Source: Microbacter sp. GSS18 (lineage in GTDB: Bacteria; Actinomycetota; Actinomycetes; Actinomycetales; Microbacteriaceae). Taken from it: 64,000 nt of DNA. The notes below the pieces were generated by a model. It was not told where the DNA came from, made no database searches, and worked only from the letters and a program-made list of their open reading frames with translations. The stretch spans positions 2,790,001 to 2,854,000 of the forward strand of contig CP119753.1 of NCBI GenBank assembly GCA_029319145.1, read 5' to 3'. This document shows positions 35,350 to 44,265 of the stretch, piece by piece. Each line of letters opens with the position of its first letter. Within the stretch, counting starts at the first letter, position 1. A program made the translations under genes and the position numbers.

Positions 35350-36263
35350 CAGACACGCACCACCTGTCGTCGGCCGAACAGCCCTTGAGGTTTGATGATG
35401 AGCACGGCGAAGAGGAAGACGAACGGCACGATCACCTTCAGGTCATGGCCGATGAACGGCACGTACACTCCGACGAGGCTCTCGACGATCGCGATGACCC
35501 AGGCGGCGAGCACCGCGCCGATCGGCGAATCGAGGCCGCCGATGATGACCGCGGCGAGCGCGTAGACGAGGATGCCGTCGAAGTTGTCGGGGTACAGCTG
35601 CGCCTTCGCCGCGAGCAGGACGCCCGCCACGGTTCCCAGCGATGCCGCCAGACCCCACCCGATCATGAGCATGCCGCCGACCCGGATGCCCGACAGCGCG
35701 GCGGAGTCGGAGTTGTCCGAGACCGCACGCAGCCCCAGTCCCAGCTTCGTTCCGCGGAACAGCAGCTGCAGGACGATCATGAGCGCCAGGATCGTGACGA
35801 AGGTCGTGATCGACCACACGCTGATCGAGACCCCGAGGACGGTGAAGCTCTCGTTCCCCGAGATGTAGAACGGGTACGGGATGTAGTTGAAGCCCCACAC
35901 GATCCCGATGAACCCGCCGATGAACGTGAACAGTCCGATGGTCACGACCACTTGGGTGTCGACCTCGGCTCCCATGAACCGGCGCATCACGAACCGCTCG
36001 ATGAGGGCTCCGATGCCGAACGACGCCGCGACGGCGACGATGATGCCGATGGTGATCCCCGCGAACAGCCCGACGACGGGCGTCACGAGATTGCTCGCCG
36101 TGAGTCCGATGTACGCGCCGAGGACCGCCATGCCGCCCTGCGCGAAGTTCACCAGGCCCGTGGCCTGATTGACCAGGACGATCGCGAGCGCAAGGGCCGC
36201 GTAGAGCGATCCCTGCGCGAGCCCATCGATGATGAGCTGGATGAATGTCGCCAGTTGATTCAT
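35349..36263 (-). CDS. ABC transporter permease, LivH type
   Basis: A 304-residue membrane protein with the LivH N-terminus, ending IDGLAQGSLYAALALAIVL, and GLVNFAQGGMAVLGAYIGL. The coupling loop is RAVSDNSDSAALSGIRVGGML, and it ends KPQGLFGRR. The ATG at 36263 lies one base after the livF stop, so translation is probably coupled. Family and operon position agree fully; substrate depends on the binding protein. Confidence 0.9.
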   Translation of the reverse strand: MNQLATFIQLIIDGLAQGSLYAALALAIVLVNQATGLVNFAQGGMAVLGAYIGLTASNLVTPVVGLFAGITIGIIVAVAASFGIGALIERFVMRRFMGAEVDTQVVVTIGLFTFIGGFIGIVWGFNYIPYPFYISGNESFTVLGVSISVWSITTFVTILALMIVLQLLFRGTKLGLGLRAVSDNSDSAALSGIRVGGMLMIGWGLAASLGTVAGVLLAAKAQLYPDNFDGILVYALAAVIIGGLDSPIGAVLAAWVIAIVESLVGVYVPFIGHDLKVIVPFVFLFAVLIIKPQGLFGRRQVVRV

Positions 36264-36264
36264 C

Positions 36265-36975
36265 TCATGCCCCCAGATACGCCTTGCGGATGGCGTCGTC
36301 GCCCCGCAGTTCTTCCGTGGTGCCCGTGAGCACGCTTCTGCCGGTCTCGAGAACCACGGCCGAATCGACGACCGAGAAGGCGAGCGTCGCATTCTGCTCG
36401 ACCACGAGCATCGAGATTCCCGACTCGGCTCGCAGTCGGGAGATCGCGTCGTAGACGTCCCGTGCCGTGCTCGGTGCGAGGCCGAGCGACGGCTCGTCGA
36501 GGACGAGCAGGGTCGGCGAGGCCATGAACGCTCGCGAGACCGCGAGCATCTGCTGCTCGCCGCCGGAGAGCGCCGAGGCGGGCTGCCCGATGCGCCGCTT
36601 GAGGTTCGGGAACAGCTCGATGAGGTAGTCCACGTCCTGCGCGACCTTCTTCTTGTCCTTGCGCAGGTAGGCGCCGACCATCAGGTTCTCGCGGACGGTC
36701 AGATTCCCCAGGGTTCCACGTCCCTCGGGAACGTGGGCGATGCCGAGGGCCGCCACCTGCTCGGGACGGAGCCCGCGGATGTCCTTGTCCTGGAACCGGA
36801 TCGTGCCGCCCGTGCGGACGACGCCGCTGATGGCGCGCAGCGTGGTCGTCTTGCCCGCGCCGTTCGCGCCGAGGATGCCCACCGCACCGCCGTCGGGCAC
36901 CGAGAGCGACACCCCCTCGAGCACCTGCACGCGACCGTACGACGCCGTCACGTCGACGAGTTCAAGCAGCGTCAT
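36265..36975 (-). CDS. ABC transporter ATPase, LivF type
   Basis: A 236-residue ATPase with Walker A GANGAGKTTTLRAISG, signature SALSGGEQQMLAVSRAFM, Walker B LLVLDEPSLGLAP and the LivF-type VVEQNATLAFSVVD. It overlaps the LivG-type gene by 14 bases. LivF and LivG form the heterodimeric motor of branched-chain amino-acid-type importers. All catalytic motifs are intact. Confidence 0.92.
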   Translation of the reverse strand: MTLLELVDVTASYGRVQVLEGVSLSVPDGGAVGILGANGAGKTTTLRAISGVVRTGGTIRFQDKDIRGLRPEQVAALGIAHVPEGRGTLGNLTVRENLMVGAYLRKDKKKVAQDVDYLIELFPNLKRRIGQPASALSGGEQQMLAVSRAFMASPTLLVLDEPSLGLAPSTARDVYDAISRLRAESGISMLVVEQNATLAFSVVDSAVVLETGRSVLTGTTEELRGDDAIRKAYLGA

Positions 36976-37744
36976 CCGATTCCTCCTTGCCCAGATACGC
37001 CTCGATGACGCGGGGGTCCGACTGCGCTTCCGCGGCCGTGCCCTCCATCAGCTTCCGGCCGTGGTCGAGCACCACCACGTGGTCGGTGAGCGCTGAGATG
37101 AGGCCCATGTTGTGCTCGACGACGATGACCGTGATGTCGTCCTCGTCGCGGATGCGGAGGACGGTCTCGACGAGGTGCTCGACCTCCGCGTGCGGAAGAC
37201 CAGCCGCCGGCTCGTCGAGCAGGAGCAGCTTGGGCTTCATCATCAGCGCGCGACACAGCTCGATGCCTTTGTGCAGGCCGTGCGAGAGCTCATCCGCCCG
37301 CTCGCCGGCGGCCCAGCCGAGCCCGCTGCGCTCCAGAAGCGCGAGCGCCTCGGCGCGCATCTCCTTCTCGGAGCGCCACGTGAACGGCATCCGGACCGAC
37401 CACGCGATGGGCCCGCCCGGCAGCCGCTTGTGGGCGCCCAGCATGACGTTCTCGAGGACGGTCTCGCGAAGCTGCAGCGCGGGGTGCTGGAACGTGCGCG
37501 CGAGGCCGTGCCGCGCCAGCGTGGAGGGGTGGTCGCCGAGCACCTCGGTGCCGTCGATCTGGATGGAACCGGCACTGGGCTTGTAGTGCCCGCTGATGCA
37601 GTTGAACAGCGAGGTCTTGCCCGCACCGTTCGGGCCGACGAGCCCCAGGATCTGGCCGGGCTCCACGTCGAAGCCCACCTCATCGAGCACCGTGACACCA
37701 CCGAAATGCAGGTTCACGTCTCGCACGGTCAGTCGAGCGCCCAT
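36962..37744 (-). CDS. ABC transporter ATPase, LivG type
   Basis: A 260-residue ATPase with Walker A GPNGAGKTSLFNCISGHY, the LivG hallmark LARTFQHPALQLRETVLENVMLG, a variant signature ELSHGLHKGIELCRALM (LSHGL in place of LSGGQ, usual for some LivG proteins), LLLLDEPAAGL and VVEHNMGLI. It is the first gene of the liv operon. The upstream 281-base gap is shared with the divergent copy-2 O-demethylase gene and holds two palindromes (37807 and 37950), so the transporter and enzyme may be co-regulated. Confidence 0.9.
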   Translation of the reverse strand: MGARLTVRDVNLHFGGVTVLDEVGFDVEPGQILGLVGPNGAGKTSLFNCISGHYKPSAGSIQIDGTEVLGDHPSTLARHGLARTFQHPALQLRETVLENVMLGAHKRLPGGPIAWSVRMPFTWRSEKEMRAEALALLERSGLGWAAGERADELSHGLHKGIELCRALMMKPKLLLLDEPAAGLPHAEVEHLVETVLRIRDEDDITVIVVEHNMGLISALTDHVVVLDHGRKLMEGTAAEAQSDPRVIEAYLGKEESDDAA

Positions 37745-37806
37745 GCTCACCTTTCGTGTCGTCGCGTCGTTGCTACGACCGAGGGGACCGGGTGATCCCC
37801 TCACTT

Positions 37807-37824
37807 GGGGAACGTACGTACCCC
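37807..37824. promoter_or_regulatory. Palindrome GGGG-n-ACGTACGT-n-CCCC
   Basis: GGGGAACGTACGTACCCC lies 63 bases upstream of the livG-type start, in the divergent gap to the copy-2 O-demethylase. It is a likely operator for the Liv operon. Only this copy was noticed in the window. Confidence 0.45.
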
Positions 37825-37949
37825 GCTTCGGATTGTCAACGATTTTGGTGTGACGTGGCCGAGTCTTTATGCATTCGTTGCCGGACCGGTCCTGCACACC
37901 GCCTCTCACACACCATCGTGGCCGCCTGTCCCGGGGGCGCCGCGAGCGA

Positions 37950-37964
37950 TTCCGTCCAATGGAA
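37950..37964. promoter_or_regulatory. IclR-like palindrome variant before copy-2 O-demethylase
   Basis: TTCCGT-CCA-ATGGAA keeps the TTCC/GGAA arms; GATTCC and GGAATC form the outer inverted repeat. It lies about 60 bases before the start at 38026. An IclR gene follows that enzyme at 39494. Confidence 0.4.
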
Positions 37965-38025
37965 TCTGCGCATCCGGTGCCGCGGCGACGAACGTAATGT
38001 GCCGAGCGGACTGAAAGGAAGGTCG

Positions 38026-39414
38026 ATGATGACCGAATCACTCGCTCAGGCGATCACCCGTTCCGGCAGCGCCGTGGAGTTCCTGCGCAACCAGGACTGG
38101 CCGGCGTTCACATTCCCGGTGGCACCGGAGTTCACAAACTGGCGCGACGAGCAGCGGGCGTGGAACTCCACGGTCGCCCTCATGGACCAGTCCCATCACA
38201 TGACCCAGCTCTTCCTGGGAGGCGCGGACCTCATCGACCTGCTGTCGTCGATCTCGCCCAACACGTTCAAGACGTTCCGCCCCGGCGTCGCCAAGCAGCT
38301 GATCTCCGTCAACAAGGACGGCTACCTGATCGGCGACGGCATCCTGTTCTGGAACGAGGATGCTCCCGAGGGCCTCGTGCTCATCGGGCACCACCTGCTC
38401 ATCGACTGGGTGCGCTTCAACATCGAGAAGGCCGCTGCCGCCGGCAAGGACGTGCACCACCGACTCGAGGCGAACTCGCACATGCGGCAGGGCCCCCCGA
38501 CGTTCTATCGCTACGAACTGCAGGGGCCCGAGGCCGACAAGGTCATGGAGAAGGTCTTCGGCGGACCTGCGCCCGAGATCAAGTTCTTCCACATCGGCGA
38601 CGTCGAGATCGCTGGACGCCCGGTCAAAGCGCTCCGCCACGGCATGGCGGGCCAGCCCGGCTTCGAGTTCTACGGCGCGTGGGAGGACAACCAAGTCGTG
38701 CTGGACGCGCTGATGGAGGCGGGCGAGGAGTTCGGCATCCGCCGCGTCGGCGCGAAGGCCTACTCGGCCACCCCGCTGGAGTCCGGCTGGGTTCCGACGC
38801 CGTTCCCGGCCATCTTCGACGACGACTTCGCCGAGTACCGCGAGTGGCTCCCGGCCGCGCGGGCGGGGTCGATCGGCGGTTCGCTGTACTCCCCCGACGT
38901 GCACGACTACTACATGACCCCGTACGACATCGGCCTGGGTCGCTCGGTGCGCTTCGACCACGACTTCCACGGACGCGAGGCCCTCGAGAAGCACGCCGAG
39001 AATCAGCGCCGTCGCAAGGTCACGCTGATCTGGAACGCCGAGGACGTCGCCGCGGTCGTCCGCTCGCAGATGGAACCCGGTGTTCCCGCGAAGTTCCTCG
39101 ACTTCCCCAAGGCGCGGTACGGGCTGTTCCAGATGGACACGGTCGAGAAGGACGGCGCTCAGGTCGGCGTCTCGACCGATGCGGGCTACATCGCCTTCGA
39201 CCAGCTCTACATGTCGTTGGCGTCGCTCGACGTGGACGTCCTCGACGGCACCGAGGTCGAGGTGGTGTGGGGCGAGGACCCCATCTCGCGCAAGGCCGCC
39301 GTCGATCAGCAGCACCGCCAGGTGCGCATCCGCGCCACGGTCGCCCCGGCGCCTTACCATGAGTTCGCGCGCACCGTGTATCGCGCGGATGAGAGCGCCG
39401 ACGCCTCGAGCTGA
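38026..39414 (+). CDS. THF-dependent aromatic O-demethylase, LigM/DesA-like, copy 2
   Basis: A 462-residue GcvT-fold protein. It shares ALMDQSHHMTQLFLGG, YLIGDGILFWNEDAPEG, ALRHGMAGQPGFEFYGAWEDN, ESGWVPTPFPAIF and VVWGEDPISRKAA with the two other copies. It differs through most of its length and has the extra LEANSHMRQGPPTFYRYELQG stretch with a different pocket lining. It probably transfers a methyl group from a methoxylated compound to THF, but on a different substrate. Two ATGs (38026, 38029) follow GAAAGGAAGG. It is divergent from the Liv transporter and is followed by a long hairpin and an IclR gene. Confidence 0.78.
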   Translation: MMTESLAQAITRSGSAVEFLRNQDWPAFTFPVAPEFTNWRDEQRAWNSTVALMDQSHHMTQLFLGGADLIDLLSSISPNTFKTFRPGVAKQLISVNKDGYLIGDGILFWNEDAPEGLVLIGHHLLIDWVRFNIEKAAAAGKDVHHRLEANSHMRQGPPTFYRYELQGPEADKVMEKVFGGPAPEIKFFHIGDVEIAGRPVKALRHGMAGQPGFEFYGAWEDNQVVLDALMEAGEEFGIRRVGAKAYSATPLESGWVPTPFPAIFDDDFAEYREWLPAARAGSIGGSLYSPDVHDYYMTPYDIGLGRSVRFDHDFHGREALEKHAENQRRRKVTLIWNAEDVAAVVRSQMEPGVPAKFLDFPKARYGLFQMDTVEKDGAQVGVSTDAGYIAFDQLYMSLASLDVDVLDGTEVEVVWGEDPISRKAAVDQQHRQVRIRATVAPAPYHEFARTVYRADESADASS

Positions 39415-39439
39415 CGCAGTCCTGCGATATCGAGATCCA

Positions 39440-39472
39440 GCGCCCGGTTCCGTTCATCGGAACCGGGCGCTA
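39440..39472. terminator. Long hairpin containing an IclR-like palindrome
   Basis: Perfect 14-base arms (AGCGCCCGGTTCCG and complement) with a five-base loop, between the copy-2 enzyme and the IclR gene. Its centre, 39449-39463, reads TTCCGT-TCA-TCGGAA, close to the operator palindromes at 5440 and 15447. It could act both as terminator and as autoregulatory site 22 bases before the iclR start. Confidence 0.6.
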
Positions 39473-39493
39473 GTCTGACGCGAGGAGGTCGCG

Positions 39494-40393
39494 ATGGCGC
39501 GAGGGTCCGCCGGTGAGTCGGTGCTGCACAAGCACCTGCGCGTCCTCGACGCGTTCGACTCGGCCCGTCCGTTCCTGAGCCTGTCCGAGATCGCGGATGC
39601 CGCCGGCCTCGCACCGTCGACGGCGCACCGCCTCGTGGGCGAACTCGAGCGCGAGGGCATGCTCGAGCGCATGCCGGATCGCTCGTACCGCCTCGGCATC
39701 CGGCTGTGGGAGTTCGCGTCCCGCACGCCGGGCGCGCTGGGCCTCCGCGAGCTGGCGCGGCCGTGGCTCGGCGCGGTCCACGCGCGCGTGCGTCAGCACA
39801 CCCAGCTGGGCGTCCTCAGCGGCCGCGACGTGCTGTTCATCGAGCGGATGTCGACGCGCGATGCCGTCGTCAACGCGACCCTGATCGGCGGGCGCATCCC
39901 CCTGCCGATCAGCTCGAGCGGCCTCGTGCTGCTCGCCCACGCCGAGGTCGCGCTCGTGGACGACGTGATCGCGCACGGCTGGCCGCACTACACGGACCAG
40001 ACCGTGCGCGGCGGCGCCGCGCTGCGCGACCGCCTCGCACACGTGCGCGCCGACGGCTTCGCCGTCGCCGCGGGGCAGATCCACCTGGAGTCGCGCGGCA
40101 TCGCGGTTCCGGTGATGGGCCCCCACGGCGGCGTCTACGCCGCGATGGGCGTCGTCGTCCCCAACGACGGCTCGACCCCCCTCCCCGCGATCGAGCTGCT
40201 GCGGATGGCGGCCGTCGGCATCACGCGCGACCTCGCGAGCGCGTATCTGCCCGACAACGGCGACGACGCCCCGCCCGAGCACAGCGTGCAGCCGCTGCTG
40301 TCGACCTCCCGCCGGTCGCTGGAGTACTTCGAAGCCCTCGCGGCCGAGGTCGGCGCGCTCCACGGCGAGCGCGCATGGACGGATCCCTCGTGA
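39494..40393 (+). CDS. IclR family transcriptional regulator, twin A
   Basis: A 299-residue IclR protein. The N-terminal winged helix has ESVLHKHLRVLDAFDS and AGLAPSTAHRLVGELEREGML. The effector domain has RIPLPISSSGLVLLAHAE and GIAVPVMGPHGGVYAAMGVVV. It extends about 40 residues beyond its close paralogue at 46292-47068, sharing whole segments such as PGALGLREL and ARPWL. The ATG follows GAGGAGG. It is translationally coupled (GTGA) to the dehydrogenase that follows. The neighbours suggest control of copy-2 O-demethylase; the effector is probably an aromatic acid. Confidence 0.9.
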   Translation: MARGSAGESVLHKHLRVLDAFDSARPFLSLSEIADAAGLAPSTAHRLVGELEREGMLERMPDRSYRLGIRLWEFASRTPGALGLRELARPWLGAVHARVRQHTQLGVLSGRDVLFIERMSTRDAVVNATLIGGRIPLPISSSGLVLLAHAEVALVDDVIAHGWPHYTDQTVRGGAALRDRLAHVRADGFAVAAGQIHLESRGIAVPVMGPHGGVYAAMGVVVPNDGSTPLPAIELLRMAAVGITRDLASAYLPDNGDDAPPEHSVQPLLSTSRRSLEYFEALAAEVGALHGERAWTDPS

Positions 40394-41175
40394 CGGCGAT
40401 CGCGATCATGGGCCACGGCGAGGCCGGCCGCGCCTACGCGGTGGGCCTGCACGGCGCCGGCGCCGCCATCAGCGCCTACGACCCGTTCAAGCGCGTGGAG
40501 GCCGTGGGCGTGCGGGAAGCGGGCACGGTTGCCGACGCGATCACGAATGCCGAGGTCGTCCTGAGCCTCGTCGGGGCTTCCGAGAGTCGCGGCGCGGCCG
40601 CCGACGTGTTCGCGGTGGCCGCGCCGGGCACGCTCTTCGTGGACATGAACACGTCGGCACCCGACCTCAAGCGCCAGATCGCCGCCATGGCGGCGGATGC
40701 CGGTGTCGAGATGGCGGATGTCGCGATCCTCGCCCCGGTCCTGCGCGCCGGACACGCCACGCCGCTGCTCGCCAGCGGCCCGGCGGCCTCTCGCACGGCC
40801 GATGTCCTCGGATCGCTCGGAGCGCCGGTCACGATCGTCGACGGCCCCGCGGGAGCGGCCGCGCGGCTGAAGCTGCTGCGGAGCGTGTTCATGAAGGGCC
40901 TGGCCACCCTCGTGATCGAGGGGACGAGCGCGGCCCGCGCCGAGGGCGCCGAGGAGTGGCTGCGCGGACAGATCGCCGGCGAACTGGGCCCCGCGGGTGC
41001 GGCGCTGGTGGACCGTCTGGTCGACGGCACGTACATCCACGCCGTCCGACGCGAGCACGAGATGCGCGATGCGCTGGAACTCCTCGAGACGGCCGGCCAG
41101 CCGACCGACATGACCCGCGCGACGGTCGCGTGGATGCAGCGGATCGTCGCGGGGCTCCCCGACGCGGGCGATTGA
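40390..41175 (+). CDS. NAD(P)-dependent oxidoreductase, 6-phosphogluconate/beta-hydroxyacid dehydrogenase-like with DUF1932
   Basis: A 261-residue protein. The N-terminal Rossmann domain has IAIMGHGEAGRAYAVGLHGAG with NTSAPDLKRQIA, the substrate-loop region of 3-hydroxyacid dehydrogenases. The C-terminal helical domain resembles DUF1932 (RLKLLRSVFMKGLATLVIE), where Lys is the expected catalytic residue. The GTG at 40390 overlaps the IclR stop (GTGA); an in-frame ATG at 40375 is the alternative. It may reduce or oxidise a hydroxyacid intermediate of aromatic breakdown. No closer function can be assigned. Confidence 0.78.
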   Translation: MTAIAIMGHGEAGRAYAVGLHGAGAAISAYDPFKRVEAVGVREAGTVADAITNAEVVLSLVGASESRGAAADVFAVAAPGTLFVDMNTSAPDLKRQIAAMAADAGVEMADVAILAPVLRAGHATPLLASGPAASRTADVLGSLGAPVTIVDGPAGAAARLKLLRSVFMKGLATLVIEGTSAARAEGAEEWLRGQIAGELGPAGAALVDRLVDGTYIHAVRREHEMRDALELLETAGQPTDMTRATVAWMQRIVAGLPDAGD

Positions 41176-41414
41176 CGTCGCCGCTCTGATCGACGGGACC
41201 GCCACCAGCCTGGATTCCCCGGCGCGCGGACACCATGCGAAAAGCACGCACTGCGAGTACGTGGAGAGGCAGTGTCTGGTGATCGCCGTCATGCGGGATC
41301 CACCATGGATGCAGATCACCACGCGACACATGCGGAGCCCGAGTGGTGCGGAGGTGCGGCTGTCTGCCGCCGGATCCGACCACAGGTGCGATCGAGAACA
41401 AGAAGGAAGCGCCG

Positions 41415-42386
41415 ATGGAAGAGAATCTCGAACTCGTCTCGGAGTGGGACAAGACATTCCCGCAGAGCGACACGGTGGAGCACCGCAAGGTCACGTTCCA
41501 CAACCGGTACGGCATCACCCTCGCCGCCGACCTCTACACGCCCAAAGGCGTCGAAGGGAAGCTGCCGGCCATCGCCGTCAGCGGCCCGTTCGGCGCGGTC
41601 AAGGAGCAGTCGTCGGGCCTGTACGCGCAGACCCTCGCCGAGCGCGGGTTCCTGACCCTCGCATTCGACCCCTCGTTCACCGGCGAGAGCGGCGGCAGCC
41701 CCCGCTACGTCGCCTCCCCCGACATCAACACCGAGGACTTCCAGGCCGCCATCGACCTGCTCTCGGTGCAGGAGAACGTCGACGCCGACCGTATCGGCGT
41801 CGTGGGCGTCTGCGGCTGGGGCGGCATGGCGCTGAGCGCGGCCGCCATCGACACCCGCATCAAGGCGACCGTCACCTCGACGATGTACGACATGACCCGC
41901 GTGAACGCCGAAGGCTACTTCCGGTCTGAGGACAGCGAAGAGGCACGCCACGCCAAGCGCGAGGCCATGAACGCGCAGCGCACCGAGGACTACCGCACCG
42001 GCGAGTACGCGCTCGTCGGCGGCCTCCCGCCGGCAGTGCCCGACGAGGCCCCGCAGTTCCTCAAGGACTACGTCGACTACTACAAGACCGACCGCGGCTA
42101 CCACGCCCGCTCGGTCAACTCCAACGGCGGCTGGACCGTGACGACGGCCCTGTCGTTCCTGAACATGCCGCTGCTGGCATACGCGGCCGAGATCCGCAAC
42201 CCGGTCCTCCTGGTGCACGGCGACAAGGCGCACTCGTACTACTTCAGCCAGGACGCCTACGCCAAGCTCACCGGCGACAACAAGGAGCTGCTCACGATCG
42301 AGGGAGCGAGCCACACCGACCTGTACGACCAGGTCGACATCATCCCGTTCGACAAGATCGCGGCGTTCTTCGCCGAGAGCCTGTAG
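41415..42386 (+). CDS. Alpha/beta hydrolase with Cys nucleophile motif
   Basis: A 323-residue alpha/beta-hydrolase. The nucleophile elbow reads IGVVGVCGWGGMALSAA, so Cys133 sits where most family members have Ser, as in dienelactone hydrolase. A late Asp (VLLVHGDKAHS) and His (GASHTDLYDQ) complete the triad. Relatives include DLH-like and acyl-transferring hydrolases. No signal peptide is present. The ATG at 41415 follows AAGGAAG. The 239-base upstream gap holds a short palindrome (ATCCA-CCA-TGGAT, 41298-41310) and no other clear feature. The role may be lactone or ester cleavage after ring opening; this is inference. Confidence 0.82.
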   Translation: MEENLELVSEWDKTFPQSDTVEHRKVTFHNRYGITLAADLYTPKGVEGKLPAIAVSGPFGAVKEQSSGLYAQTLAERGFLTLAFDPSFTGESGGSPRYVASPDINTEDFQAAIDLLSVQENVDADRIGVVGVCGWGGMALSAAAIDTRIKATVTSTMYDMTRVNAEGYFRSEDSEEARHAKREAMNAQRTEDYRTGEYALVGGLPPAVPDEAPQFLKDYVDYYKTDRGYHARSVNSNGGWTVTTALSFLNMPLLAYAAEIRNPVLLVHGDKAHSYYFSQDAYAKLTGDNKELLTIEGASHTDLYDQVDIIPFDKIAAFFAESL

Positions 42387-42429
42387 GAACACGAGGTCGC
42401 TGATTCCCGGCCGGCGACGTCCGCCGCTC

Positions 42430-42603
42430 ATGAGGTCATGGGCGGCGGGCGCCGCTTCAGCCGCGCGAACAGAACCACACGATGACGAGCGAACCACCAC
42501 GACCACGGGCATCGATGTCTTCACGGTCGACGTCGACGGGCTCATCCGCAACGTCACGGCGTCCTGGAGCGACGACGACATCGTGACCAGCCCTGCGCCC
42601 TGA
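42430..42603 (+). pseudogene. Possible remnant of an NTF2/SnoaL-like protein
   Basis: An open frame of about 57 codons with no good start ends in GIDVFTVDVDGLIRNVTASW, followed by SDDDIVTSPAP and a stop. This closely resembles the C-terminal strand pair of SnoaL/NTF2-like proteins (usual pattern G.dvf..D..G.I..v..yWd..dv). The expected 100 or so N-terminal residues are absent, since the alpha/beta hydrolase gene ends just upstream. It is likely a truncated relic. Low certainty because the fragment is short. Confidence 0.4.
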
Positions 42604-42663
42604 AGCCCAGGGAGTCCCCGGCAGCCGCCCTCAGGTGCCGGGAGGGACCAGACGCGCGGGTCG

Positions 42664-44265
42664 CTACCGGGCGAGCTGGGCGCGCAGGTCGGCGATCACG
42701 TCGTCGCGCATCCGGCCGACGTCGACCTTGCCGGTCGGGGTGCGGTCCATCGACGCGCGGAACACGATATGCCGCGGCTTCTTGTACCCGGCGAGCAGCC
42801 GACCGGTGTGCTCGATCAGCTCGTCGGCTGTGACGTCGCCCGCGCGCTGCACGACCGCCGTCACGATCTCGCCGAACCGAGGATCGGGCACGCCGAGCAC
42901 GACGACATCGGCGACGGCCGGATGCGTCAGCAGCGCTTCCTCGACGTCGAGCGGGTAGACCTTCTCACCGCCGGTGTTGATGACTCCGCTGCCGCGCCCG
43001 AGGAACTCGATGTGCCGGTCGTCCTCCACGCGCACCCAGTCCCCGGGGACGACATGGCGGATGCCGTCGATCACGGGGAACGTGGCGCGCGTCTTCTCGT
43101 GGTCGCGGTGGTACCCGAGCGGTAGCGCGCCGCGCTGGGCGAGCACGCCCAGGGCGCCCGGGATGTCCTGCACCTCGCGTCGCTGATCGTCGAGGACGAC
43201 GGCAGACGGGAAGAGCTTCGGCCGCCCCGGCAGATCGTCGACACCGGTCGTGATCGTGGCCGCGAACACACCGCCCTCGGTGGAGGCGAGCAGGTCGACG
43301 ATCGTGAGGTCGCCCAGTTCGTGCAGTCGCCGCTTGGTCTCCGGGCTGAACCGCATGCCTGAGCTCATGACCGACGTCACCGTCGGCAGGCCCACTCCGA
43401 GGCGCTCAGCCGCCTCGACCAGCGGGAAGGCCACGGCGTCGCCGGCGACGATGAGGCGAGTCGCCGCCTCGTCGTTCGCGAATCGGACGGCAGCCTCGGC
43501 GTCCAGCCGCGCCGATGAGGTCACGAGCACCGTTCCGCCGAGGGTGAGCGTGTTCATCGACGTCGTCAGCGCGGTGCCGTGCATGAACGGTGCGAGCGGG
43601 AGGTTGACGACCCGGGGCGTGGCGGGATCGGCGGCGATGCGCGCGGCTTCCTCGACAGACTCGGGCCACGGCACGTCTGTGAGCGAGTAGGTCGGCACCA
43701 TCTGCGCCTCGAACAGATCCTGATCGTCCCACCGCACGGCCTTGGGGCGGCCGGTCGTCCCGCCGGTGTAGATCCACAGCTCCGTGCTCTCGGGTGCCGA
43801 CGCGGGCAGGACCTGGTCGTCCGCGACGGCGTCCGCCCAGGCGATGCCGGGGAACGGTCCCGACCCGGCATCCGGGATGGAGATGAGCAGAATGTCGTCC
43901 GCTGCTTCCGCGGCGGCGGCCGAGGCGACCTCCACGAGCGAGCCCGGGTACAGCAGCGCCTCGGCGCCGGAGTCGTCCAGCAGAGCGGTGACTTCGCCGG
44001 CGCGCAGGCGGAAGTTGAGCGGTACGGGCGTGATCCCCGTGGCCAGGCACGCCAGCAGGGCGATCAGGAACTCCGGCCTGTTGTGCAGCAGCATCGCGAG
44101 GGCGTCGCCGGCACCCAGGCCCTGGCGCCGGAGGGTCGCGGCGAGCGCGCCCGCCTCACGGGCGAACCGCTCATAGGTCCACTCCTCCTCCTGCGTCCGG
44201 ATCGCGGCGCGCTCCGGCACGGCGCGCGCGACGGCTTGCCAGACGTCGGCATAGTGAGCGCGCAC
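42664..44265 (-). CDS. Acyl-CoA synthetase / AMP-dependent ligase
   Basis: A 533-residue ANL-family ligase. It shows the P-loop-like ELWIYTGGTTGRPKAVRW, the aromatic-acid-pocket region FMHGTALTTSMNTLTLGG, LLASTEGGVF, the adenylate-binding GDWVRVEDDRHIEFLGRG, and the hinge and catalytic Lys near PTGKVD. It probably activates a carboxylic acid to its CoA thioester through an acyl-AMP. The start is GTG, with GGAG seven bases before. It is transcribed away from the tannase-like gene and stands alone on this strand. A phenylpropanoid or fatty acid substrate is plausible, but the motifs do not decide. Confidence 0.85.
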   Translation of the reverse strand: MRAHYADVWQAVARAVPERAAIRTQEEEWTYERFAREAGALAATLRRQGLGAGDALAMLLHNRPEFLIALLACLATGITPVPLNFRLRAGEVTALLDDSGAEALLYPGSLVEVASAAAAEAADDILLISIPDAGSGPFPGIAWADAVADDQVLPASAPESTELWIYTGGTTGRPKAVRWDDQDLFEAQMVPTYSLTDVPWPESVEEAARIAADPATPRVVNLPLAPFMHGTALTTSMNTLTLGGTVLVTSSARLDAEAAVRFANDEAATRLIVAGDAVAFPLVEAAERLGVGLPTVTSVMSSGMRFSPETKRRLHELGDLTIVDLLASTEGGVFAATITTGVDDLPGRPKLFPSAVVLDDQRREVQDIPGALGVLAQRGALPLGYHRDHEKTRATFPVIDGIRHVVPGDWVRVEDDRHIEFLGRGSGVINTGGEKVYPLDVEEALLTHPAVADVVVLGVPDPRFGEIVTAVVQRAGDVTADELIEHTGRLLAGYKKPRHIVFRASMDRTPTGKVDVGRMRDDVIADLRAQLAR

